This document shows, in pieces, positions 44,012-52,773 of a stretch of DNA of 64,000 nt. The position numbers and the translations under genes were made by a program. A model generated the notes under the pieces. It saw only the letters and a program-made list of their open reading frames with translations, did not search any database and was not told where the DNA came from. Each line of letters begins with the position of its first letter. Position 1 is the first letter of the stretch. The stretch is from DASRFR01 sp035651455 (lineage in GTDB: Bacteria > Acidobacteriota > Terriglobia > Terriglobales > Acidobacteriaceae): assembly GCA_035651455.1 (NCBI GenBank), contig DASRFR010000058.1:62001-126000 (forward strand). The letters are read 5' to 3'.

Positions 44012-46306
44012 TCACACAACCGGTTTGGCTTCATGCTGAATGCGATCTCGCCAGCGGGCGAAAGTCGGCCAAGTACGGTGTTCTCGCACTACATTAAGAT
44101 CTCCGTGCATGCTCTCGATTTCATATTCAGTCTCCTCGTTCTTATTTCGAGAAAACCGTAATGTGACCCGTGCATTGCCGAGCTGCAGGTTTCGCAAGCT
44201 GATTTCGGGTAGCCATTCTGGGAGATTAGGGTTGATGAAGAGCGTCTTCGAGGGTGCATCCGGCTCTAACCCTAGCAGCGCCTGTAAAACGGCAACTGGG
44301 GCAGTCGCTGACCAGGCCTGGGGTGAATCAGCCTTCTCATAAAGTCCCGGGAACGGGTGCAGCGTATCTCGCTGATGGCCCCCAAAGGTCTCGGGAAGGC
44401 GTAGATTTTGAAACAGGGCAGCGGATTCAAAAATGGCCTTGCCCAAGGTCCACATCTGTTCCTGTAAGCCACAGCGCCCAAATGCCAATACAAACGCCGC
44501 ATTCTCGACTGGCCACACAGTGCCGCGATGATATGCAAACGGATTGTACGCGGGATGGGCCGATGAGAGGGTACGGATGCCCCATCCAGAGAACATGTCG
44601 GGTTGCAGCAGACGCTGCGCTATGCGTTCGACACGGGAGGGCTCCACAATGCCGGAAAGCAAGCAGTGGCCCGGTTCAGACGCAATGGTTTCGACAAGAT
44701 GGTTTTCATTGTCCAATGCCATGGCCAGAAATTCTTCTTTTTCCATCCAGAAGGTCTGGTTGAATTGAGCCCGCAACTGCTGCGCTTCCCGATCCAGCTT
44801 TTCCGCCTCCTCGAGGCGGCCGAACTGGCTCAGGACTTCTGCCAGGGACAGCTTGGCGGCATACGCCAAGCCCTGCATTTCGCACGTTCCGACCGGCGTC
44901 TGCACCTGCGAGCCGTCGGGATACACCATACAGTCGAAGGAATCTTTCCAACCCTGGTTCTTGAGTCCCTGCTCCGAACGCGTCTGGTACTTGTAAAAGC
45001 CACTCTGATCGCGGCTAAACTCATCAGCCCAGGCCAGCGCCCTAATCGCGGGGCCAAGAAATGGACGCACCAGTTCGCGATCTCCCGTCCAATGCCAAAG
45101 CTCATCCAGCAAAATCGGATACAACACTGACGGGGTAAATGCTCCGAAGTACAAAGCGTGCGGCGTGTAATTCAGAACGGATACAGGGTCAGTGTGATGC
45201 TCGTGGAGCATGCGCCCGGGTTGGGCATCACGCCAGTCGTTAACGGCGAATGCCTGAGTGGCCGCGAGGATACTGAGCGCTCCCGTCATCAGGCTGGTAG
45301 TCAGTATGGACGCTTGCCGGGCCGCCGTCAGACTGTCGCGCCCGAAAAATGCGACGTAGGTGGGGACACCCGCAGCAATCTTCCAATTGCGCTCGCCCTC
45401 GTCCAGGTCGAACAACCGAAGCGCAGAGAGGTCTTTTTTCGCCCGCCATAACACGCCACGCGCGGTAGACGTTAAGGTGTTTTCCAGAGGCGTGTGGATG
45501 CTCGCGGACTCTGAGTCAAATTGATCTTCGCGCCGTGACCAGTCATCCGAGCCGTCAAAGAGTGCGTTGCATTCTGCCATGAGTGGCAAAGGATTTCCGC
45601 CGACTTCCGCAGTCCAGTGCAGACACGCATGCCAGCTTGCATGCGGCTCGAGGGTAATCTTGAAACTGATCCGGCGGCCGAGATACCTCGGTTCTCCATC
45701 GGCTTCGAGGTGGAGCGTGATGCCCCTATGAATGCGGGCCACGCCACGGTTGCCCTGATGCCGATAAGCGTGTCTCGCCTCGTACTGAAAGACCAAGTCC
45801 GCAGTATTTGCGGTACAGCTCCATTTGCGCGTTAAACGCCCCCGCTGTAAGCGCGTGCGCGTAATCTCAGAACGTGCCGCGAAATCGGCATTGAACTCAA
45901 GTTCCAGTGTCACCGTGGTCGCGATACGCGTGTGATTCGTAAGCTCTACATCCTCGTGCATCCCTTCCCCGACAACCCGCACCACCCGCAATTCCAAGGT
46001 CTGTTGGAGAGGTTCGCAATCGTGAGTATCCGTGTCTCGGCAATTCGGAGGCGCCTGGTAATAGTAAGCCAACCAGCTATGCTGTTTTACAGCCGAGGCA
46101 ACCGAAAGCTGCGGCTCTTTGCGCTCGATCAACCAACGATAGCGCGACAGCATTCGCGTTCCATAGACATACAGGCCCTCACGGGCGCTCTCCTCCCGGA
46201 TAGTGCCCTCTCGACCCATGCAAAGCGCCGTGCGGCCGCGGCTCACATGTATGGTGTCTTGCCGCGGTCGTATTTGAATTAAGGAGGGCTCGGGCGAACT
46301 ATTCAT
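44012..46306 (-). CDS. Glycogen-debranching/amylo-alpha-1,6-glucosidase-type glycosidase
   Basis: 764 residues without a signal peptide. The N-terminal domain (residues 15-280) has the GDE_N bis pattern: GREGTIREESAREGLYVYGTRMLSRYRW, then ELEFNADFAARSE. The C-terminal (alpha/alpha)6 domain carries YVAFFGRDSLTAARQ, LHEHHTDPVSVLNYTPHALYFG, GLKNQGWKDSFDCM (the acid near WKDS) and FAYHRGTVWPVENA. These motifs belong to the family of bacterial proteins annotated as glycogen debranching enzymes or MGH1-like glycoside hydrolases. Many act on storage polysaccharide or trehalose-related glucans. It is convergent with the efflux operon and separated from the aromatic operon by 108 bp. Substrate is not certain. 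Confidence 0.82.
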   Translation of the reverse strand: MNSSPEPSLIQIRPRQDTIHVSRGRTALCMGREGTIREESAREGLYVYGTRMLSRYRWLIERKEPQLSVASAVKQHSWLAYYYQAPPNCRDTDTHDCEPLQQTLELRVVRVVGEGMHEDVELTNHTRIATTVTLELEFNADFAARSEITRTRLQRGRLTRKWSCTANTADLVFQYEARHAYRHQGNRGVARIHRGITLHLEADGEPRYLGRRISFKITLEPHASWHACLHWTAEVGGNPLPLMAECNALFDGSDDWSRREDQFDSESASIHTPLENTLTSTARGVLWRAKKDLSALRLFDLDEGERNWKIAAGVPTYVAFFGRDSLTAARQASILTTSLMTGALSILAATQAFAVNDWRDAQPGRMLHEHHTDPVSVLNYTPHALYFGAFTPSVLYPILLDELWHWTGDRELVRPFLGPAIRALAWADEFSRDQSGFYKYQTRSEQGLKNQGWKDSFDCMVYPDGSQVQTPVGTCEMQGLAYAAKLSLAEVLSQFGRLEEAEKLDREAQQLRAQFNQTFWMEKEEFLAMALDNENHLVETIASEPGHCLLSGIVEPSRVERIAQRLLQPDMFSGWGIRTLSSAHPAYNPFAYHRGTVWPVENAAFVLAFGRCGLQEQMWTLGKAIFESAALFQNLRLPETFGGHQRDTLHPFPGLYEKADSPQAWSATAPVAVLQALLGLEPDAPSKTLFINPNLPEWLPEISLRNLQLGNARVTLRFSRNKNEETEYEIESMHGDLNVVREHRTWPTFARWRDRIQHEAKPVV

Positions 46307-46414
46307 GCGGTGTTCTTTCGATGGCTTGCACTGAAGTTTTGTTTGCCTGCTGAGCGGCGTGCGCCGAATTGCCAGACATTCCGAGCAGTCTGAGTCGACA
46401 CTCTACGGCGCGCG

Positions 46415-47257
46415 TCATGTGGGCCAGATACTTAATGCTGTACCAGAGAGGATCTGGTTTTGCATGTCGGCGGCCAGAGGTAGGGCTAGAAAATCATCGA
46501 GATTTCGCTTGATATCCGGGACGCCCGGGCCCGGCCAGTCGGTACCGAACAGGGTCTTGTGAGCAATCTCATGCAGGCGCGGGAAATACTTGAGCAGCGT
46601 TTTTGGAGGAATACCGCTGATGTCGAGGTAAACGTTGGGATGCCGCCGGATCAGAAAGAAGGCTGTGTTCATCCACAACGGACGTCCACCATGCGCGAGG
46701 ATAATCTTGAGCTTCGGGAAATCTACGGCCACATCATCGATGTAAATCGGATCGCCGTATTTGTTCCGCGCTCCGGGAAAAATAGACGTTCCGGTGTGAA
46801 ACATGACTGGAACTCCATTAGCCTCAGCGGCTCGATAGATGATCTCCAGTTCCTTCACGCCGTGCAGGTAGTCGTTGGGAAAGAGCAGTTGATGAGGCGG
46901 ATGAATCTTAATCATGCGGATTCCCAGCCGCAGCAACTGGTCAACATCGGCAAGCACGTTCGAGGTGTGTCGCGGATGCAGGCTACCGCACGAAAGCAGG
47001 CGCTCCGGGTTCTCGCGAGTGTATTCTGCAATGAACTGATTCACCCCCGAGGTAAACCCGATCACTTCCGGTGCGACATAATTTATGAGGACGGCACGAT
47101 CAATGTCCGACTCGTCCAGGTACCCGAGGAAAGCCTTGGGAGACCTGCAAAATTCAGCGATCTGATCGAAGTTAGCCCGCTTCCTTTTCATCAGCTCCAG
47201 CGCGTGTGGCTTGAACATCTCCAACGGCTGAATGTGAATGTGGCAGTCAGTTATCAA
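46415..47257 (-). CDS. Amidohydrolase-2 family metal hydrolase/decarboxylase
   Basis: 280 residues from a TTG start (MITDCHIHIQPLEMF). Metal-binding residues of the ACMSD/amidohydrolase-2 barrel are visible: HIH at residues 6-8, His in MFHTGTSIF, His in ILAHGGRPLW and Asp in FGTDWPGPG. Members include 2-amino-3-carboxymuconate semialdehyde decarboxylase, gamma-resorcylate decarboxylase and various C-C hydrolases. It is the last gene of the aromatic operon, 26 bp after the reductase beta subunit. A role in decarboxylating or hydrolysing a ring-derived intermediate is likely but not provable from sequence. Confidence 0.75.
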   Translation of the reverse strand: MITDCHIHIQPLEMFKPHALELMKRKRANFDQIAEFCRSPKAFLGYLDESDIDRAVLINYVAPEVIGFTSGVNQFIAEYTRENPERLLSCGSLHPRHTSNVLADVDQLLRLGIRMIKIHPPHQLLFPNDYLHGVKELEIIYRAAEANGVPVMFHTGTSIFPGARNKYGDPIYIDDVAVDFPKLKIILAHGGRPLWMNTAFFLIRRHPNVYLDISGIPPKTLLKYFPRLHEIAHKTLFGTDWPGPGVPDIKRNLDDFLALPLAADMQNQILSGTALSIWPT

Positions 47258-47283
47258 GCAGTTGTGAATTGCGCGTTCCGAAG

Positions 47284-48264
47284 TCAGTTTCCTGCGGCGG
47301 CGAGCAAGGCTCGTTTCGTAAACACCCGTATCATCTCACGCCGGTACTCCGGTGTCAGCGCAGATGTGGTGAGAGGCTTCGCAGTCCGAACGGCCAGGTC
47401 GCCCACAGCCTCGGCCAAGGACTCGTTGAGAACTTTATTATTGAGCAACTGCGGAGCCCCTTTTACCAGCAGCGGGGCTGGACTGACGGCAGTCACAGCT
47501 ACCCGCGCATCTTCAACATAACCGTTTTTCCGCCGCAATGCGACAGCAACCCCAGCCAGGGGGTAATCGATTGACCCGCGAATTCTTAATTTTCGATACG
47601 CGCCTCCCATACCGGCCGACGCTGCCGGGAGGAAAATGCGCGTCAGAAGTTCGTCCGGCTGCAGCTTACGGTACGAATCGCCTATGCCCGTGTAAAACTC
47701 GTTCAACGGCATGCGCCGCCGTCCGAAAGGTGACACCAGTTCGATCTCTGCATTCAGGCACAGTAACGATGGGGGGGTATCGCCGGAAAAGGTGGCCCAA
47801 CATTTACTTCCACCCGGCGCCACGTGGCATAGATCACCGTCTTTTTTGATGCAAAAACCGCAAGCTTTACGCCAGCTGAGCGATTGGTTGTACCACAGGC
47901 AACGGGTGTCGAGACAAATATTTCCCCCCAACGTGCCCATATTCCGGAGCACAGGCGACGCCACCGTTACCGCAGCCTCAGTCAGGACGGGGTACTGTTG
48001 CCGCAGCCACTGTGAGCGCTCGATCGCCGCCAGACTGGTAAGGGCGCCGATTTCCGTGCCTCGCTCTGTGGTACGAACGCCCTTCAACTCGGCAACGTGA
48101 CGCAGGTCGAGCACGTAACGTGGCTCAAACAGCTTTTGTCGCAATGACGGGACGAGGTCGGTTCCCCCGGCAAGTACACGAATATCACCGCCATGCTTGG
48201 CCAGGAATGCAATCGCTTCGTCCAGGGTCCGCGGCAGAAACAACTTGAACTCGGGGAGACTCAA
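47284..48264 (-). CDS. hcrB: 4-hydroxybenzoyl-CoA reductase, FAD/4Fe-4S (beta) subunit
   Basis: 326 residues. The FAD-binding domain of the xanthine oxidase family is clear (LAGGTDLVPSLRQKLFEPRY, then RNMGTLGGNICLDT, then GGAYRKLRIRGSIDYPLAGV). Between residues 117 and 160 it carries a cysteine-rich loop: CLDTRCLWYNQ, CGFCIKKDGDLCHV, and SKCWATFSGD. This extra loop with a 4Fe-4S cluster is the hallmark of 4-hydroxybenzoyl-CoA reductase beta subunits (Thauera HcrB, Rhodopseudomonas HbaD) and absent from ordinary xanthine dehydrogenases. Cys 122, 138, 146 and 155 fit the reported ligand spacing. The start overlaps the alpha-subunit stop (ATGA). Confidence 0.88.
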   Translation of the reverse strand: MSLPEFKLFLPRTLDEAIAFLAKHGGDIRVLAGGTDLVPSLRQKLFEPRYVLDLRHVAELKGVRTTERGTEIGALTSLAAIERSQWLRQQYPVLTEAAVTVASPVLRNMGTLGGNICLDTRCLWYNQSLSWRKACGFCIKKDGDLCHVAPGGSKCWATFSGDTPPSLLCLNAEIELVSPFGRRRMPLNEFYTGIGDSYRKLQPDELLTRIFLPAASAGMGGAYRKLRIRGSIDYPLAGVAVALRRKNGYVEDARVAVTAVSPAPLLVKGAPQLLNNKVLNESLAEAVGDLAVRTAKPLTTSALTPEYRREMIRVFTKRALLAAAGN

Positions 48265-50837
48265 TCCGCACCACCGATTGCCGCGTCATTTCCGCGGCGC
48301 GCAGGATCCAGCGGATGTCGTTCCGGCCCTTTGCCGCGAAACCACAGAGCGCCACCGTGCTCTCGAAAGCGTGACGGAGCAGTGGGGTCGACGCCTTCGG
48401 TCAGATCAATCGCTTTCGCGTTTCTCTTGCTACGCAGGGCAGCGAGAACGCGCTCAGGAGTAAAGGGAGCCTCGCGCATGCGAACTCCCACTGCGTCATA
48501 AATAGCATTGGCGATTGCTGGAATGGTAGCGGCCAAAGATCCCTCGCTGCACTCTTTTGCGCCGAAAGGCCCTTCCGGATCCACGCTTTCAACAATGATG
48601 GGCTCGACTTCAGGAGACTCGATCGCGGACGGGCTGCGATATTCCAGCAGTCCGGGATTCATCAGCAAGCCGTCTTTCCAGATCATTTCTTCTTCGAGCG
48701 CCTGGCCCATTCCCATCCAGACGGAGCCTATAATTTGACCTTCCACAGACACCGGGTTCAAAGCGCGGCCGCAATCATGCGAGGCCCACACCTTGTGTAC
48801 GGTAACTTCACCGGTATCTGCATCCACGCTGACTTCAGCGACCTGCGCCGAATACGAGTACGCGGGCGATGGACCCACTCCCGCACCTTTGTGTTTGCCG
48901 CCGCGCGCTTCAATGGGAGGAGCGTACGAGCCGGTGCCGCTCAGAGCGCCGTGAAAGTCAATGGCCGCCACGACCGCCTCTTCGAAGGTCATACGATCTT
49001 TGGGTCCTTCGTCTTTGCGCTTCTGTTGCAGAGAGCCCCGAAGAATCTGGCCTTCTACGCGACCGCTGACAGTCGCGCCCAAGGCGAGTTCGGACGACGT
49101 ATCCGTGACCGAAACCGTTTTACCGTCACTCCTGGTTACCACATCGTCGCGGAAGACAAGATCCTCAGCTGCACAGTTCATCTTCCGCGCAGCCGCGGAG
49201 GCAATCTGTTTCTTCACGTCCTCGGCGGCGCGGAGAGTCGCGTTGCCGTTCATGAAGGTGACCCGGCTCGAATAGGAGCCGATATCGATGGGAGTCAGGT
49301 CAGTATCGGCGGCAATGACCTTCACCCGCGATAACGAACAGCCCAGCACCTCGGCAGCAATTTGCGCCACCATAGTGTCGGAACCTTGCCCGATATCGGA
49401 CGCACCCGTATAGATTACGACCCCACCATCACGGTCAATTTTGATATTCACGGTCGAGTGCGGCATGTCAGAACGAATGATGGAGTTGGCAGCTCCGCTT
49501 ACGTAATGACTACACGCAATCCCCAACCCCCGTCCCTTGGAAAGCCTGCCTTTGCGCTGGTTCCAATGCGAGCGAGTCACTACCTGTTCAATACATTCCG
49601 GCAGTCCATAGCTCTGCACTCGCAGGCCATTTACGGTTATGCAGGGCGATTTGAGTAGATTGCGCTGACGGATCTGGGCGGGATCCATACCAATCGCGAT
49701 TGCAATCTCGTCTAGTTGCGACTCGAAGGCGAAACGTACGTTAACCGTACCATGACCGCGCATGGCGCCGCAGGCGGGCTTATTGGTCAGAACTCGATAA
49801 CCGTCGTACGAGATGTTGGGAATGTCGTAAAGCGCACCGAGCAACGCGCCGGAATACAGAATCGTGACCACGCCATAAGAGCAGTATGCGCCGCCGTCCT
49901 GCACCACACGCGCTTTCACCGCCATAATGCTGCCGTCTCTTTTGACACCTGTCTTCAAGTCGATGATGGTCCGCGGGCGCCCGCGGTGTGCCCAGAAAAC
50001 CTCCTCGCGCGTGTAGGTAATCTTCACCGGAGCCTTTGCTGCCCGCGCCGCGATGGCGGCAATCAGTTCCAGAGGAATGACTTCGCTCTTGCCGCCGAAC
50101 CCGCCACCCACCAAGGGCTTGATCACACGGATCTGCGACATGGGCGTAGCTAGGACCAATGAAAGCTTGTGCTGCAGGTAGTAGGGGACCTGCGTGGATG
50201 ACCACACTGTCAAGCGGCCCAACGTGCCCGAATGCGGATCGATCTCGAACGAAGCCAGGGTAGAATGCGGCTCCATTGCCGCGTGAGTTACTTCGTTGGC
50301 AATAAACCGCGCCTCGGCAACGTAGTCGGCTTCCGCCAGTGCTTTGTCGGGATCTCCGAATACGTGATGGTAATCCTTCTCCAAATTGTGCGGCTTATTT
50401 TCGTGAATCAGGTCTTTTTCCGCCTTCATCGATTCTTCAGGATCGAAATAGGCGGGCAAAACTTCGTATTCCACATGGATGAGTTCCAGGGCTTTTTCCG
50501 CGATGGCCTCGGAAATGGCGGCTACACAGGCCACGTTATCGCCAACATAACGAACCTTGTCGAGCGCCAGAGCGTGCTCGTCATGACCAACTGGAAGGAT
50601 GCCGAACGGCGTTGGAGCATCATTGCCTGTCACGACAGCGACCACGCCATCCAGAGCGAGCGCTCGGCTTGTATCGATGTGCTTGATGCGGGCGTGAGGG
50701 AAGGGCGAATGCAGGATCTTTCCCACCAGCATCCCGGGCAAGCTGAGATCGTCAGCGTATTTGCCGATCCCGGTGGTCTTCTCCGCCGCGTCGACCATCG
50801 CGATCGGCTTGCCGATTATAGAAAAGTTTTCGCTCAT
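48261..50837 (-). CDS. hcrA: 4-hydroxybenzoyl-CoA reductase, molybdopterin (alpha) subunit
   Basis: 858 residues from ATG 50837 (MSENFSIIGKPIAMVDAAEK), chosen because homologues start just before the conserved 'KxTGxxxYADDxxLPGML'. The longer frame from 50993 adds sequence without family character. Molybdenum-binding landmarks are VGGGFGGKSE, ACGAMRGHG, IYTGASDIGQG, and GPFGAKECSEGSL, whose Glu corresponds to the catalytic base. With the beta and gamma subunits it would remove the phenolic hydroxyl of 4-hydroxybenzoyl-CoA as water, giving benzoyl-CoA with low-potential electrons. It is about 90 residues longer than the Thauera enzyme, with extra sequence near residues 630-700 and a C-terminal tail. 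Related aromatic-CoA substrates are possible. Confidence 0.83.
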   Translation of the reverse strand: MSENFSIIGKPIAMVDAAEKTTGIGKYADDLSLPGMLVGKILHSPFPHARIKHIDTSRALALDGVVAVVTGNDAPTPFGILPVGHDEHALALDKVRYVGDNVACVAAISEAIAEKALELIHVEYEVLPAYFDPEESMKAEKDLIHENKPHNLEKDYHHVFGDPDKALAEADYVAEARFIANEVTHAAMEPHSTLASFEIDPHSGTLGRLTVWSSTQVPYYLQHKLSLVLATPMSQIRVIKPLVGGGFGGKSEVIPLELIAAIAARAAKAPVKITYTREEVFWAHRGRPRTIIDLKTGVKRDGSIMAVKARVVQDGGAYCSYGVVTILYSGALLGALYDIPNISYDGYRVLTNKPACGAMRGHGTVNVRFAFESQLDEIAIAIGMDPAQIRQRNLLKSPCITVNGLRVQSYGLPECIEQVVTRSHWNQRKGRLSKGRGLGIACSHYVSGAANSIIRSDMPHSTVNIKIDRDGGVVIYTGASDIGQGSDTMVAQIAAEVLGCSLSRVKVIAADTDLTPIDIGSYSSRVTFMNGNATLRAAEDVKKQIASAAARKMNCAAEDLVFRDDVVTRSDGKTVSVTDTSSELALGATVSGRVEGQILRGSLQQKRKDEGPKDRMTFEEAVVAAIDFHGALSGTGSYAPPIEARGGKHKGAGVGPSPAYSYSAQVAEVSVDADTGEVTVHKVWASHDCGRALNPVSVEGQIIGSVWMGMGQALEEEMIWKDGLLMNPGLLEYRSPSAIESPEVEPIIVESVDPEGPFGAKECSEGSLAATIPAIANAIYDAVGVRMREAPFTPERVLAALRSKRNAKAIDLTEGVDPTAPSRFREHGGALWFRGKGPERHPLDPARRGNDAAIGGAD

Positions 50838-50874
50838 AGCTGGGGTAAAGACCTGGTTGAACTGACCTTTCGTT

Positions 50875-51387
50875 CTACTTGAATTCAGCGCTGGAAGGCT
50901 GATGCTTGGTACGCCCCTTCCGCTCCGCATCGATAGCTGACTTAATTGCTGTGTACATCTGGTTGTAGCCGGTACACCGGCAAAGGTTTCCACTCAGAGC
51001 CGCACGGATGTCCTGCTCTGTGGGATCCGGATTGCTTGCCAGCAGCGACTTGACTGTCATGATGAAGCCGGGTGTGCAGTAACCGCACTGAGCACCACCC
51101 CAATCACCATAAGCTTTCTGAATTACCGCCAGGCTGCCGTGCTCGCTGACGCCTTCGATCGTGGTGATGTCCTGTCCGGCGCAGCTAGCGGCAAGCAGCG
51201 TACAGGAAAGCATGGCCGTACCATCCACCAGCACGGTGCACGCGCCACACGAAGAGTCGTCGCAACCACGCTTGGAGCCTGTCAGCTGCAGGTCCTGCCG
51301 CAAGGTATCAAGCAACAATTTGCTTGGCTCGATGGCTACCTCGTGGGTTCGACCGTTGACTCGTAATTCGATCAGTTCTTTCTTCAT
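50875..51387 (-). CDS. hcrC: 4-hydroxybenzoyl-CoA reductase, 2Fe-2S (gamma) subunit
   Basis: 170 residues from ATG 51387 (MKKELIELRVNGR); the longer frame from 51492 is rejected as it runs into the preceding gene. The plant-type 2Fe-2S ligands are C42, C47, C50 and C62 (GCDDSSCGACTVL...LSC). The second cluster uses C101, C104, C136 and C138 (CGYCTPG...LCRCTGY). This is the small electron-transfer subunit of the xanthine oxidase family, first in the hcrC-hcrA-hcrB order. It lies 37 bp upstream of the alpha subunit. Specific assignment to the hydroxybenzoyl-CoA type rests on the beta subunit. Confidence 0.87.
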   Translation of the reverse strand: MKKELIELRVNGRTHEVAIEPSKLLLDTLRQDLQLTGSKRGCDDSSCGACTVLVDGTAMLSCTLLAASCAGQDITTIEGVSEHGSLAVIQKAYGDWGGAQCGYCTPGFIMTVKSLLASNPDPTEQDIRAALSGNLCRCTGYNQMYTAIKSAIDAERKGRTKHQPSSAEFK

Positions 51388-51445
51388 TTGTTGATTCAGC
51401 TCTTCGCCTGAACTGATATCGCGTTCGCGGCATCGATCTGCCGGA

Positions 51446-51769
51446 TCAATACAATGGCGTCTTGGGATCGACGGTGCGCGCCCAGGCATCAATGCCGCCG
51501 CGCATGGATTGCACCCTCTCGAATCCTTGCTGTCGCATCCAATTGGTCACGCTGAGCGAGCGCACGCCATGATGGCACAACACAACAATGTGCTCCTCCG
51601 GATCTAACTCCTGGTGTGCGCGGCTGGGAACCTCCCCCATGGGAATGTTTTTTACGCCGTCAATCCTAGCTTTCTCCAGTTCCCATGGCTCGCGTACGTC
51701 GAGCAGCGTAAACTTATCGCCACGTTTCAGCATGGATTTCACTTGTCCCGCGCTGATTTCAAAGTCCAT
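51446..51769 (-). CDS. Single-domain rhodanese-like protein
   Basis: 107 residues from ATG 51769 (MDFEISAGQVKSMLKRGDKF). The rhodanese fold holds LLDVREPWELEKARIDGVKN and the active-site loop VLCHHGVRS, with a catalytic cysteine persulfide site of the usual length for sulfurtransferases. The C-terminus (VQSMRGGIDAWARTV) is typical. In this operon it sits between CoA-transferase A and the molybdenum reductase. It may supply sulfur for maturation of the Mo or Fe-S centres of that reductase, since Mo hydroxylases need a sulfurated cofactor. That is inference from context. A longer start at 51832 would overlap the upstream gene. Confidence 0.82.
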   Translation of the reverse strand: MDFEISAGQVKSMLKRGDKFTLLDVREPWELEKARIDGVKNIPMGEVPSRAHQELDPEEHIVVLCHHGVRSLSVTNWMRQQGFERVQSMRGGIDAWARTVDPKTPLY

Positions 51770-51803
51770 AGGCACCAAAGCTGCCACTGCTTTCGACAAA
51801 GCC

Positions 51804-52769
51804 TCAATAGCCAAAATCCGTTTGCGCTGCATAGGCGTGCGCTCTCACGCCGAGTTGCTCTAGCCGGCACGAGCCCAGTTGGTTCATGTATTCGCGGCGG
51901 TCCGGTATCCCGAGCACCCAGCGCTGCAGCCACGCATCGCTATCTGCTGTGGTCTTTGTTTGCTCGTGATACTGGCGAAAGAAGCTGTCGTCGCGCTTGT
52001 AATAACCTTGCACGGGCGACGGGTGAGCTCCGTAGGGACATTCCACGACTGCATTCACCAGAAATCCGGGGATGATCGTCCGGTTAGGATCGCTGGCAAT
52101 GACATCGGCTGCAACAACCTCCTCGGCCACGACGAGGACCCGCTTAGCAGCGCGAACCGCTTCGATCATGACCCCGAAGTTACCCCAACAGTGTGCGTTG
52201 CCGTCCTTATCCGCACGTTGGACATGCACGATCGCAACATCAGGCACGAGAGCTTTCACCGCATGCAGCTTCTTCAGCGTATTTCGGGACGGCTGCCCAT
52301 CACCGCTCGCCCCGGTCGACCGGCTCGGCGTGTCCTCTGCGAACGGAGATTCGATGTGGGCAAAAAACGGATTCTCGCGGGCTGTATCGCTGCCCAATGC
52401 CGTCCATGTTGGCAGGAACGGCACACCCATGGCTGCAGCCTGCAGAGCGAGGCCAATCCCGAAATTCGTCAGGTTCGTAACCGGAAGATGATCCTGCTCC
52501 ACTGCCCGTCGAAAGTTGTAAGCCGAACCCATCATGACGTTGCCGACCCACGCGGCAATCACATGCCGGACACATCCCGCCCCGATTAGCTGGTCGAACA
52601 GTATGTCAGAAATTGGCCCAATAACCGTCAAATCGCGCTTGTTCTGACGAATGAGTTCGTGCCCGGCAGCGAACGGAATCATCTGCTCAAGTTGCAAGCC
52701 GAGAGCGATACTTGCGCCATTCGGTACCAGGTCTGCAATCGCCTCGCGCATAGTCAACTGCTTCGACAT
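51804..52769 (-). CDS. CoA-transferase family I, alpha subunit
   Basis: 321 residues from ATG 52769 (MSKQLTMREAIADLV); a longer frame overlaps the preceding hydratase. Subunit A pattern of glutaconate/3-oxoacid CoA-transferases: LVPNGASIALGLQLEQMIPFAAGHELI near the start (CoA-binding glycine-rich region), VRHVIAAWVGN, and ALVPDVAIVHVQRADKDGNA. The C-terminal extension (YYKRDDSFFRQYHEQTKTTADSDAWLQR) resembles IpdA/GctA proteins. The partner subunit lies two genes upstream, beyond a crotonase; that order is unusual. With subunit B it should move CoA between a ring-cleavage acid and a donor, or act as an IpdAB-like C-C hydrolase. Confidence 0.82.
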   Translation of the reverse strand: MSKQLTMREAIADLVPNGASIALGLQLEQMIPFAAGHELIRQNKRDLTVIGPISDILFDQLIGAGCVRHVIAAWVGNVMMGSAYNFRRAVEQDHLPVTNLTNFGIGLALQAAAMGVPFLPTWTALGSDTARENPFFAHIESPFAEDTPSRSTGASGDGQPSRNTLKKLHAVKALVPDVAIVHVQRADKDGNAHCWGNFGVMIEAVRAAKRVLVVAEEVVAADVIASDPNRTIIPGFLVNAVVECPYGAHPSPVQGYYKRDDSFFRQYHEQTKTTADSDAWLQRWVLGIPDRREYMNQLGSCRLEQLGVRAHAYAAQTDFGY

Positions 52770-52773
52770 TTCG

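Noticed and set aside
43939..44012. Possible bidirectional terminator (CCTCG...CGAGG) between the efflux operon and the glycosidase gene
   Set aside because: Only a 5-bp stem with a 9-base loop and no T-run; too weak to call.
50838..50993. 52-residue N-terminal extension of the reductase alpha subunit
   Set aside because: It runs into the preceding gene's 3' end and lacks family character; homologues begin near 50837.
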